A stretch of 64,000 bases of DNA from Moraxella pluranimalium (lineage in GTDB: Bacteria > Pseudomonadota > Gammaproteobacteria > Pseudomonadales > Moraxellaceae), in contig NZ_MUYU01000006.1 of the NCBI RefSeq assembly GCF_002014825.1, positions 1-64,000 of the forward strand, read 5' to 3'. The translations under genes and the position numbers were made by a program. Positions 17,336-24,384 of the stretch are shown here, piece by piece. The notes below the pieces were generated by a model that saw only the letters and a program-made list of their open reading frames with translations, made no database searches and was not told where the DNA came from. Position 1 is the stretch's first letter, and every line of letters starts with the position of its first letter.

Positions 17336-18232
17336 TTATCCACTGTGCTGCTTCAGATACTGATGAATCCAATCAAGCATGGTGCGTACCTTGTGGCTAT
17401 GACCAAGCTCGGTGCGATATACCATATAGTATGCGCCACGACCTACCATTTGATAAGGGTGGGCTTGGATAAGCTCGCCTTGGCTAAGCTGATTTTTGAC
17501 AAATCGCAAAGGCACAAGCGCCACGCCACAGCCTAACTTGGCGGCTTTGATACAGGCATTAAAAGTATCAAAACGCACGCCCATCAGCGCCGTATCGGTG
17601 GGGTGATTTTGTTCGGCAAAATATTCATACCAAGCACGGGGGCGGGTGCGTACTTGCAGTAGGTGTGATGTGGCAAGTGTAGATAAATCATTGATTTTAT
17701 CCAAATAATCAGGCGCACAGACCGCCACCGAGCATTCATCAAACAGCTTCACCGCTTCCATACCTGCCCACACGCCATCGCCATACACAAAGCCCATGTC
17801 GATATTATCGCCGAGTAGAGCACTGGCTTGTTCGGCGATGTCTAGATGGATGAGTGGATGCGCTTGGCGAAAGCCTTTGAGTGCAGGGATGAGCCACTGC
17901 GCACAAAAAGTTGCGTGCGAGATGATGTGCAGGGTATCAGCTTCAACACCATGTGCCATCAGATTGAGCGTAGAGAGTTCAAGCTGTTGTAGGATGTTTT
18001 GGGCATCGTGGTAGTAGGCTTGACCGGCAGGGGTCAAAAATAGCCCCGAGCTTGAGCGGTGAAATAGCTGAACGGCGAGCAGTTCTTCAAGTTGGGCGAC
18101 TTGTTTACTCACCGCACTTTGGGTCATGTGCAGCTCTTTGCTTGCACGAGTAAAGCTAAGATGGCGGGCGGTGCACTCAAAGCACTGCAAGGCGGTGGTG
18201 GATGGATAACGGCGGTAGTTGAGCTGGGTCAT
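17336..18232 (-). CDS. LysR-family transcriptional regulator
   Basis: A 298-aa LTTR. The N-terminal winged helix-turn-helix covers about residues 8-67 (ARHLSFTRASKELHMTQSAVSKQVAQLEELL), followed by the linker helix and the two-lobed effector domain. The N-terminus, including the TALQCFECTARHLSFTRA stretch, is like the GcvA subgroup. It is encoded on the same strand and 161 bp upstream of the aminotransferase gene, so it is the likely regulator of the lysine/2-aminoadipate cluster; the effector is not known. The divergent gene at 18448 is another possible target. Confidence 0.88.
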   Translation of the reverse strand: MTQLNYRRYPSTTALQCFECTARHLSFTRASKELHMTQSAVSKQVAQLEELLAVQLFHRSSSGLFLTPAGQAYYHDAQNILQQLELSTLNLMAHGVEADTLHIISHATFCAQWLIPALKGFRQAHPLIHLDIAEQASALLGDNIDMGFVYGDGVWAGMEAVKLFDECSVAVCAPDYLDKINDLSTLATSHLLQVRTRPRAWYEYFAEQNHPTDTALMGVRFDTFNACIKAAKLGCGVALVPLRFVKNQLSQGELIQAHPYQMVGRGAYYMVYRTELGHSHKVRTMLDWIHQYLKQHSG

Positions 18233-18447
18233 GGTGGCGATGGCAATAAGTTATGTCAATTTCACATAGAATAGCATACCGCCACTTGCTTTCACAACAC
18301 GCCCAAAACAAATGACGACATCACCGATTCATGAACTCATCAGTTTATTATTTTGCTATTGATAAATGCAGGGTGTGCCAATACATTTGTGTAATATTTT
18401 TCTATTTTATGATTTGGCAAGCCCAAGACAGCCATAGGGGGCTGATA

Positions 18448-19488
18448 ATGACTCAAACAACTAACCCAACCACCAAGCTCTCCATCCTAAACCTAGTACC
18501 CGTCCGCCAAGGTCAGACCAATAAAGATGCCATCGATAGCATGATTGCACTTGCCAAGTTTGCCGAGCAGGCAGGCTATCATCGCTACTGGATCGCCGAG
18601 CATCATAACACCCGCTCACTAGTGAGCTCAGCAACCCAAGTACTCATCGGTCATACGCTGTCGCAGACCGATCGCATCCGTGTCGGCAGTGGCGGGGTGA
18701 TGCTACCCAATCACAGTCCGCTGATGGTCGCTGAGCAGTACGGGACGCTTGCGACGATGTACCCAGATCGTGTGGATTTGGGGCTTGGGCGAGCGCCAGG
18801 CACCGACCCTAAGACTGCAGCGGCGCTCAGACGCCATGCGCATGATATTTCGCATCAGTTTCCGCAGGATATTGCTGATTTGCAGCGGTATTTTGGTGAT
18901 GATGCAGTACAGAGTGATGTCAAGGCGATCCCTGCCATCGGCACCCAAGTCCCGCTGTATATCCTAGGCTCGAGTACCGACAGTGCGTATTTGGCAGCCA
19001 AGCTTGGGCTGCCTTATGCCTTTGCCAGTCACTTTGCGCCATCGCTGATGCCCGAAGCATTGCATATTTATCGCACTCACTTTGTGCCATCGGATGTGCT
19101 GGATGAGCCTTATGTCATCATCGGCTGTAATGCCATCGTCGCTGACAGCGATCAGCACGCTGAATATCTGGCGACGACACAGCAGCAGTCGTTTTTGAAT
19201 GTCGTGCGTGGTCGGGGTCAGCCGATGCAGCCGCCGGTCGATGACATGAATGCCATTTGGCTACCGCACGAAAAAGCTGCCGTGATGCACATGACTGCCT
19301 GCTCATTCATCGGTGGTCGTGATACCGTGAAGGCTCAGCTGCAGGCATTCCAATCACGCTATCAAGCCGATGAGCTGATGGTGATGAGCCATATTTTTGA
19401 TGAAAACTTACAACAAAACAGCTATCAGATGCTGTATGATATCGTCCAAGATCTCAATCAGACTGCCAAAGCTGATTTGAGTAGTTAA
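18448..19488 (+). CDS. LLM-class flavin-dependent oxidoreductase
   Basis: A 346-aa luciferase-like monooxygenase of the YhbW/MsnO8 kind. Recognisable blocks are LSILNLVPVRQGQTNKDAI at the N-terminus, GYHRYWIAEHHN, VGSGGVMLPNHSPLMVAEQYGTL, DLGLGRAPGTD and the YILGSSTDSAYLAAKLGLPYAFASHF region. The start at 18448 has AGGGGG a few bases upstream and matches the family; the longer frame back to 18331 does not. The substrate is unknown. It is divergent from the LysR gene, with about 215 bp between the two starts. Confidence 0.87.
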   Translation: MTQTTNPTTKLSILNLVPVRQGQTNKDAIDSMIALAKFAEQAGYHRYWIAEHHNTRSLVSSATQVLIGHTLSQTDRIRVGSGGVMLPNHSPLMVAEQYGTLATMYPDRVDLGLGRAPGTDPKTAAALRRHAHDISHQFPQDIADLQRYFGDDAVQSDVKAIPAIGTQVPLYILGSSTDSAYLAAKLGLPYAFASHFAPSLMPEALHIYRTHFVPSDVLDEPYVIIGCNAIVADSDQHAEYLATTQQQSFLNVVRGRGQPMQPPVDDMNAIWLPHEKAAVMHMTACSFIGGRDTVKAQLQAFQSRYQADELMVMSHIFDENLQQNSYQMLYDIVQDLNQTAKADLSS

Positions 19489-19577
19489 TGTTAAATTTTT
19501 AATAATTTAATAAATTTAAAAAAATAACCCAAATGATTTTTATAAATCTTTTATGATTAATTAAAAAGAGAAACACT

Positions 19578-20633
19578 ATGCCAAGCTTTCGCCATCTACA
19601 CACGCCATTTCGCATCAAAAATTTAACACTCAAAAACCGCATCGTCATGCCACCGATGTGCCAATACCAAGCCACAGACGGTATGCCCAACGACTGGCAT
19701 TATGTGCATTATGTCAGCCGAGCTATCGGTGGTGTGGGCTTGATTATCGTTGAGATGACCAATGTTGCGCCCAATGGCCGCATCTCGCCACGCTGTCTTG
19801 GACTTTGGAATGATGAGCAAGCCGACGCATTCAAGCGTATCGTCGATGGCGTACACGCCCAAGGTGCCAAAATCGGTATCCAAATCGCCCACGCAGGGCG
19901 TAAGGCGCAAGACTGCCCTGATGCCGTTGCCCCTAGCGCCATCCACTATGGCAAGCTTGACTATGAAGGGCAAAACCTAATCACGCCAAAGGCAATAAGC
20001 GTGCAGGAGATTGATGATACCATCGCTGCTTTTGCCGAATCTACTCGTCGTGCGGTGGCGGCAGGCTTTGATGTGATTGAGCTACATGGCGCGCATGGCT
20101 ATTTGATTCATCAATTTAGCTCGCCTAAGTCTAATGTGCGTGATGATGAATATGGTCAAGATAAATTCTTATTTGGCGAAAAAGTCATCCAAGCGGTCAA
20201 AGCTGTGATGCCTGCTGATATGCCACTCATCATCCGTATCAGCGCCCAAGAATACGGCGAAAATGGCTATGATAGCGACTATGGCGTACAGATGGCACAG
20301 CGCTTTGCTAAAGCAGGCGTGGATATGATTCATGTCAGCGGTGGCGGTGATGGCGTGTTGGCTCAGGGTCATCACCCAGCCTTTGGCGCAGGGTATCAAG
20401 TGGGCTTGGCGGATAAAATCAAAAAAGCCACCGATTTGCCCGTCATCGCTGTGGGTATGCTTGATGATGCGCTGGTCGCTGATTTTGTGCTAGAATCGCA
20501 ACAAGCTGACCTAGTCGCCATCGGTCGTGGACTGCTCAGAGACCCACATTGGTGGCTAAACGCTCAGCAGAAGTTGGGGCTAACAGCACAACAAATGCAA
20601 GACTTGCCACCGTCATATGCTCGGGGGTATTGA
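19578..20633 (+). CDS. NADH:flavin oxidoreductase, old yellow enzyme family (YqjM/NamA-like)
   Basis: A 351-aa FMN enzyme of the OYE family. It shows TLKNRIVMPPMCQYQA near the N-terminus, the QIAHAGRKAQ motif, the catalytic pair region in IELHGAHGYLIHQFSSPKSN, and LVAIGRGLLRDPHWW near the C-terminus. These are typical of the YqjM subgroup that reduces activated C=C bonds and often acts in stress or xenobiotic metabolism. The true substrate is unknown. A terminator follows at 20656-20700. Confidence 0.92.
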   Translation: MPSFRHLHTPFRIKNLTLKNRIVMPPMCQYQATDGMPNDWHYVHYVSRAIGGVGLIIVEMTNVAPNGRISPRCLGLWNDEQADAFKRIVDGVHAQGAKIGIQIAHAGRKAQDCPDAVAPSAIHYGKLDYEGQNLITPKAISVQEIDDTIAAFAESTRRAVAAGFDVIELHGAHGYLIHQFSSPKSNVRDDEYGQDKFLFGEKVIQAVKAVMPADMPLIIRISAQEYGENGYDSDYGVQMAQRFAKAGVDMIHVSGGGDGVLAQGHHPAFGAGYQVGLADKIKKATDLPVIAVGMLDDALVADFVLESQQADLVAIGRGLLRDPHWWLNAQQKLGLTAQQMQDLPPSYARGY

Positions 20634-20655
20634 GCATAGTCGGATAATCAAACCC

Positions 20656-20700
20656 TATTCCCAAAACTTACCAATATCACGGCAGGTTTTGGGAATTTTA
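20656..20700 (+). terminator. terminator after the OYE gene
   Basis: ATTCCCAAAAC pairs with GTTTTGGGAAT around a loop of about 20 bases, followed by TTTA. Confidence 0.75.
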
Positions 20701-20739
20701 TGACTTTTGGTAATCCTTAGTGGCATACTCGGAATTTTT

Positions 20740-20748
20740 TGGTATAAT
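20740..20748 (+). promoter_or_regulatory. extended -10 promoter of trhP
   Basis: TGGTATAAT is an extended -10 element (TGn before TATAAT). It overlaps the left end of the palindrome at 20743-20856, so the element would be transcribed as leader RNA. Confidence 0.45.
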
Positions 20749-20856
20749 AGTCTTTAAAAAACTAAAATGATACTGCGTAGGCTCGCCTTGCTGTACTATT
20801 TTGTACTATCTACGGCTCGCCGCCTAGTCTCATTTTGTTTTTTAAGCGACTATATA
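20743..20856. repeat. long imperfect palindromic element upstream of trhP
   Basis: The left arm (TATAATAGTC, then TTTAAAAAAC, AAAATGATACT, then a GC-rich core with GGCTCGCC) is mirrored in the right arm (GGCTCGCCGCC, AGTCTCATTTT, GTTTTTTAA, GACTATATA). The centre is GTAC-TATTTT-GTAC at 20793-20806. The whole can fold into one hairpin of about 114 nt. The structure resembles short intergenic palindromic or MITE-like repeats found in Moraxellaceae (recalled, not checked). Only one copy was noticed in this window. Confidence 0.7.
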
Positions 20857-20907
20857 ATATTTTCCCAATATTTCTCATACTTTTTAAAAGAATCACACAG
20901 GCAGCCG

Positions 20908-22365
20908 ATGATGAGCCAAACCGCCAATCAACCTACTTCGCCAACCAAAAAAGCCGAACTGCTTTGCCCGGCAGGGACATTCAAGAATATGCAATACGCC
21001 TTTGCCTATGGCGCAGATGCCGTCTATGCAGGGCAGGCGCGTTATAGCTTGCGTGTGCGTAATAATGACTTTGATGAAGACAATCTGCGTCGTGGCATCG
21101 AGTATGCACACAGTCTTGGCAAGCAGTTTTATGTGGTGGTCAATATCCAAGCGCATAATGCCAAGCTTAAGACCTTTATCGAAGACATCCGCCCTGTGAT
21201 TGAGATGAAGCCTGATGCGCTCATCATGTCGGATGCAGGCATGATTATGATGGTGCGTGAAGCATTCCCCGAGCAGGCGATTCATCTGTCAGTGCAAGCC
21301 AATGCGGTGAACTGGGCGACGGTGAAATTTTGGAAACAAATGGGCGTCAGCCGTGTCATCGTCAGCCGTGAGCTGTCGATGAAAGAGATTGAGCAAATCA
21401 TCGCCGAAGTCCCTGATATGGAAATCGAAGTATTCGTGCATGGTGCGCTGTGCATGGCGTATTCAGGTCGCTGTCTGCTGTCAGGCTATATCAATAAACG
21501 AGATGCCAATCAAGGCACTTGCACCAATGCCTGCCGTTGGTCGTACAACACCTACAAAGCCACCGAGAACGAAACCGGCGACATCGTCCCTGTGACCCAG
21601 AGTACAGACACCGCACAAGTCTTTGTCCCAAATCAAACAAACGACAGCAACGCCATCGGCACAATCAACCTAAACGGCGATATGGTGATGGGTGATGACT
21701 ATGTCGAAAAGCCATCGGATGAAGTGGTGCTCATCGAAGAAGAAGGTCGCCCGGGCGAGCTGATGGCGATGTACGAAGATGAGCATGGTACTTATATCAT
21801 GAACTCTAAGGACTTGCGTGCGGTGGAGCTTGTGCCTGATTTGGTCAATATGGGTGTACATTCGCTCAAAATCGAAGGGCGTACCAAGTCGCACTACTAT
21901 GTGGCACGCACCGCCCAAGTCTATCGCCGTGCGATTGATGATGCAGTGGCAGGCAAGCCATTTGACACCAGTCTCATCACAGCACTGGATGGGCTTGCCA
22001 ATCGTGGCTATACCGAAGGATTCTTGCGCCGTCATGTCCATAGCGACTACCAAAACTATGAATACGGCTCATCCAAGACCGATCATCAGCAGTTCGTCGC
22101 CGAAGTCTCTGCCATCAGTGATGAGCGACTCACCCTAGAAGTCAAAAACAAACTGATGGTCGGCGACACCATCGAAATCATGACCCCGCAAGGCAATATC
22201 ACCTATACACTCGATCAGATGTGGAACAAAAAAGGCGAGCCGATCGATGGCGCACTAGGCTCGGGTTGGATCTGCCAAATCACCAATCCATTCAAAGATA
22301 TGGATCATGAAGTGCTAAAATTCGCCCTAATCATGAAACAGGTTAATGAGCCGATTTATACATGA
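20908..22365 (+). CDS. trhP: U32-family tRNA hydroxylation protein TrhP (YegQ)
   Basis: A 485-aa member of the U32 'peptidase' family, now known as TrhP, which makes 5-hydroxyuridine at tRNA position 34 with prephenate as a cofactor source (Suzuki-group work on YegQ). Blocks seen: AELLCPAGTFKNMQYAFAYGADAVYAG, the conserved cysteine set in VHGALCMAYSGRCLLSG, then GTCTNACRW for metal binding, and HSLKIEGRTKSHYYVA. Two ATGs stand in a row at 20908 and 20911; the longer frame to 20767 would translate the palindromic repeat and is rejected. An insert of about 90 residues after CTNACRW is acidic and longer than in E. coli. Confidence 0.9.
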   Translation: MMSQTANQPTSPTKKAELLCPAGTFKNMQYAFAYGADAVYAGQARYSLRVRNNDFDEDNLRRGIEYAHSLGKQFYVVVNIQAHNAKLKTFIEDIRPVIEMKPDALIMSDAGMIMMVREAFPEQAIHLSVQANAVNWATVKFWKQMGVSRVIVSRELSMKEIEQIIAEVPDMEIEVFVHGALCMAYSGRCLLSGYINKRDANQGTCTNACRWSYNTYKATENETGDIVPVTQSTDTAQVFVPNQTNDSNAIGTINLNGDMVMGDDYVEKPSDEVVLIEEEGRPGELMAMYEDEHGTYIMNSKDLRAVELVPDLVNMGVHSLKIEGRTKSHYYVARTAQVYRRAIDDAVAGKPFDTSLITALDGLANRGYTEGFLRRHVHSDYQNYEYGSSKTDHQQFVAEVSAISDERLTLEVKNKLMVGDTIEIMTPQGNITYTLDQMWNKKGEPIDGALGSGWICQITNPFKDMDHEVLKFALIMKQVNEPIYT

Positions 22366-22371
22366 GTGATG

Positions 22372-22404
22372 AAAATAAGGTAGTTGAGATACTGCCTTAT
22401 TTTA
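22372..22404. terminator. terminator shared by trhP and the DpnI module
   Basis: AAAATAAGGTAG pairs with CTGCCTTATTTT (one wobble) around an eight-base loop, between convergent genes. Confidence 0.75.
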
Positions 22405-22680
22405 TTGAAAATCAAAAATGATTTCTGGTATTGCACTTTGGATGCGGTTTAGTATGTCGTAGCGAAGAATGTCGTCATCCATGCCATTGCAATAGATTTC
22501 TATTTGATGAGCATTCAGATGGTCAAATTGAAATAGATAACGAATTTCTACATCTATTTCTTGATTTGTTAGGATGGTGAATTGCCATTCTTGTTGCTCA
22601 AAATCAATTGTGCTTAAAAAACTATTCGTCATTAAATCTTGTAGCTTTTTAAAATTTGATAACTTGATGATTAGCATCAT
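22402..22680 (-). CDS. unknown 92-aa protein co-encoded with the DpnI-like nuclease
   Basis: The start codon overlaps the stop of the DpnI-like gene (ATGA), so the two are translationally coupled. The product is small, without signal peptide or membrane segment, acidic in its second half, and begins with a hydrophobic strand (MLIIKLSNF). It has alternating hydrophobic patterns that suggest a compact alpha/beta fold. No family is recognised. Position implies a role with the nuclease, for example control, stabilisation or immunity. DpnD, the usual partner in Streptococcus, is a different protein and is encoded on the other strand here. Confidence 0.65.
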   Translation of the reverse strand: MMLIIKLSNFKKLQDLMTNSFLSTIDFEQQEWQFTILTNQEIDVEIRYLFQFDHLNAHQIEIYCNGMDDDILRYDILNRIQSAIPEIIFDFQ

Positions 22681-23447
22681 TGGCGTACCTTGCGATAGCG
22701 ACCGCGTCCCAAAAATTCAATCATGCCTTTATCCCTTAAAAATTGTAACTGTTGTCGAATTTTGTCTTTAATATGAGCGTTATTAGGATATTTTAACGCC
22801 AATTCATGCTCAAAAGCATACATTTGTTTTAATGAAAACTCATCGTCTGCAATTCTATCAAGACAATTCATAGTTGTTAAAAGCCAGCCTTTGCTGTCTG
22901 ATTTCATTTCACGCAAATAGAAATTTTTCTTCCACTGTTCTATCACTTTGTCTTGGTTAATAACTTGACCGTGTTCAATGATGCTGATTTTACCATTACT
23001 AGGCAGTGCGCTAGTATTTATAGAACACATGATGTAATTGGGGCGATTGGGAATACCTTTTTGTCGTGGAATGATGATATCGGCGGTGAAAAAGTGTTTG
23101 GGAACAATGATTAAGTTATTGACTTTGTATTCTTTTTTGTCGTAGCTTAAAAAGAAAAAGCTTGGGTTGGTGTCAGATGTAATGCGCTCAAGCATGGTGC
23201 GGTATGCACCATCAGCAATACTATTTCCTAGACTTTTGCCATTTTTACTTTTTAATTCGTATTGCTCTTGGCATGATGTGCAGAAAAAATCACCCACAGG
23301 GTTGTTGTTGTCAAATTGAGAAACAGGAAATTGACCACAACAAGGGCAGTAAACATTGTTGGCAAGCCAATCTTCTGTTAATATACGAATAATTTGCGAG
23401 TTATTTTGATAATCTTTTGCCAAGTCTTTATTGAAATACAAGTTCAT
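22677..23447 (-). CDS. dpnI: DpnI-type methyl-directed restriction endonuclease
   Basis: A 256-aa close relative of Streptococcus pneumoniae DpnI, which cuts Gm6ATC only when the adenine is methylated. The PD-(D/E)xK residues are at the same numbers as in DpnI: Asp53, Glu64 and Lys66 (in VGD and ELKSK). The zinc-binding cysteines are at 34, 37, 56 and 59. The C-terminal winged-helix domain that also reads methylated DNA is intact (IRQQLQFLRDKGMIEF, then GRGRYRKV). Length equals DpnI. The gene is more AT-rich than its flanks, suggesting acquisition by transfer. It starts only 39 bp from the divergent DpnD-like gene. No methyltransferase is adjacent, as expected for a methyl-dependent enzyme. 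Confidence 0.95.
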   Translation of the reverse strand: MNLYFNKDLAKDYQNNSQIIRILTEDWLANNVYCPCCGQFPVSQFDNNNPVGDFFCTSCQEQYELKSKNGKSLGNSIADGAYRTMLERITSDTNPSFFFLSYDKKEYKVNNLIIVPKHFFTADIIIPRQKGIPNRPNYIMCSINTSALPSNGKISIIEHGQVINQDKVIEQWKKNFYLREMKSDSKGWLLTTMNCLDRIADDEFSLKQMYAFEHELALKYPNNAHIKDKIRQQLQFLRDKGMIEFLGRGRYRKVRQ

Positions 23448-23486
23448 TGATAAAACAACCCATTAAGCATTGAAGAATAAATTGTT

Positions 23487-23705
23487 ATGCCAAATTTTCA
23501 AATTGAAATTGTCGAGATGTTGAGTACTGTCATTGATATTCAGGCGGAAAACCTAGATGAGGCGCTATATCTTGCCGAAAAAAAGTATCATGATGAAGAG
23601 GTGGTTTTGACAGAAGCTCATCACATGACAACTGATTTTAGGGATTATAACAAAGTCAAAAATGATTTAACATACACATCTAGCACTTATTATTCGGATG
23701 AATGA
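23487..23705 (+). CDS. DpnD/PcfM-like small protein
   Basis: A 72-aa protein whose first 45 residues match the DpnD/PcfM pattern: FQIEIVEMLSTVIDIQAENL, then DEALYLAEKKY, then EEVVLTEA. The family is named after the DpnD protein of the pneumococcal DpnI operon and PcfM of conjugative plasmids; its function is unknown. In Streptococcus DpnD is encoded after DpnI on the same strand; here it is divergent, with 39 bp between the starts. The C-terminal third is rich in Thr, Ser and Tyr. The ribosome-binding site is weak. Confidence 0.75.
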   Translation: MPNFQIEIVEMLSTVIDIQAENLDEALYLAEKKYHDEEVVLTEAHHMTTDFRDYNKVKNDLTYTSSTYYSDE

Positions 23706-23799
23706 TTTATCACTCGCCAAAAGACGATTTCTTGCCATCAATGATGAAAGTAAAATAATTATGAAACAAAAAATCCGTGAGCAAATTAGTTTGATATAA
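23698..23799 (+). CDS. possible 33-aa mini-ORF after the DpnD-like gene
   Basis: Starts inside the end of the DpnD-like gene (8-bp overlap) and encodes a basic 33-aa peptide with a Lys-Arg-Arg cluster near the start and KQKIREQ near the end. The overlap could couple translation. It is too short to judge; it may equally be spacer DNA carrying the promoter of the ferredoxin gene, since a TATAAT lies at 23795-23800. Confidence 0.25.
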   Translation: MNDLSLAKRRFLAINDESKIIMKQKIREQISLI

Positions 23800-23800
23800 T
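23795..23800 (+). promoter_or_regulatory. -10 element of the ferredoxin gene
   Basis: A perfect TATAAT stands 30 bp before the ATG at 23830. No convincing -35 is seen. Confidence 0.35.
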
Positions 23801-23823
23801 AGTGTTTTATTTGATTACCTTAA

Positions 23824-24087
<264 letters not shown>

Positions 24088-24118
24088 ACTTATTCACCTG
24101 ACACCAATCACCAAATCC

Positions 24119-24150
24119 GCCTGTGAATCACTGTATCACAGGCTTTTTTT
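24119..24150 (+). terminator. ferredoxin gene terminator
   Basis: GCCTGTGA pairs with TCACAGGC around a nine-base loop and is followed by seven T. Confidence 0.9.
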
Positions 24151-24238
24151 GTGTCTTATCGATAGCCAAATATCAATCTTAATACATCTATAAATACAAA
24201 TAATTCCCATTTATTTTAGCAAATAGCACTAATTATCA

Positions 24239-24267
24239 TTTACAACTAAGAATTATTCTGCTAAAAT
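24239..24267 (+). promoter_or_regulatory. fetA promoter with possible Fur site
   Basis: TTTACA (24239-24244) and TAAAAT (24262-24267) are separated by 17 bp. The -35 overlaps ATTATCATTTAC, which matches the right half of the Fur box at about 9 of 12 positions; the left half is poor. Iron repression is expected for this receptor class, but the operator is only a candidate. The leader is about 110 nt long and holds a T8 run at 24349-24356. Confidence 0.5.
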
Positions 24268-24384
24268 TCATTTCCGTAGCGTAACTGATATCACACAAGC
24301 ATTGCTGCTTTTTGGGTTTTGTAGCGGTGTGTCATGTTATCGTGATGGTTTTTTTTGGCTACGGGACTATTTTTTGAGGGTAAT

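Noticed and set aside
20767..20907. N-terminal extension of trhP
   Set aside because: It would translate the palindromic repeat; the family N-terminus begins after the double ATG at 20908.
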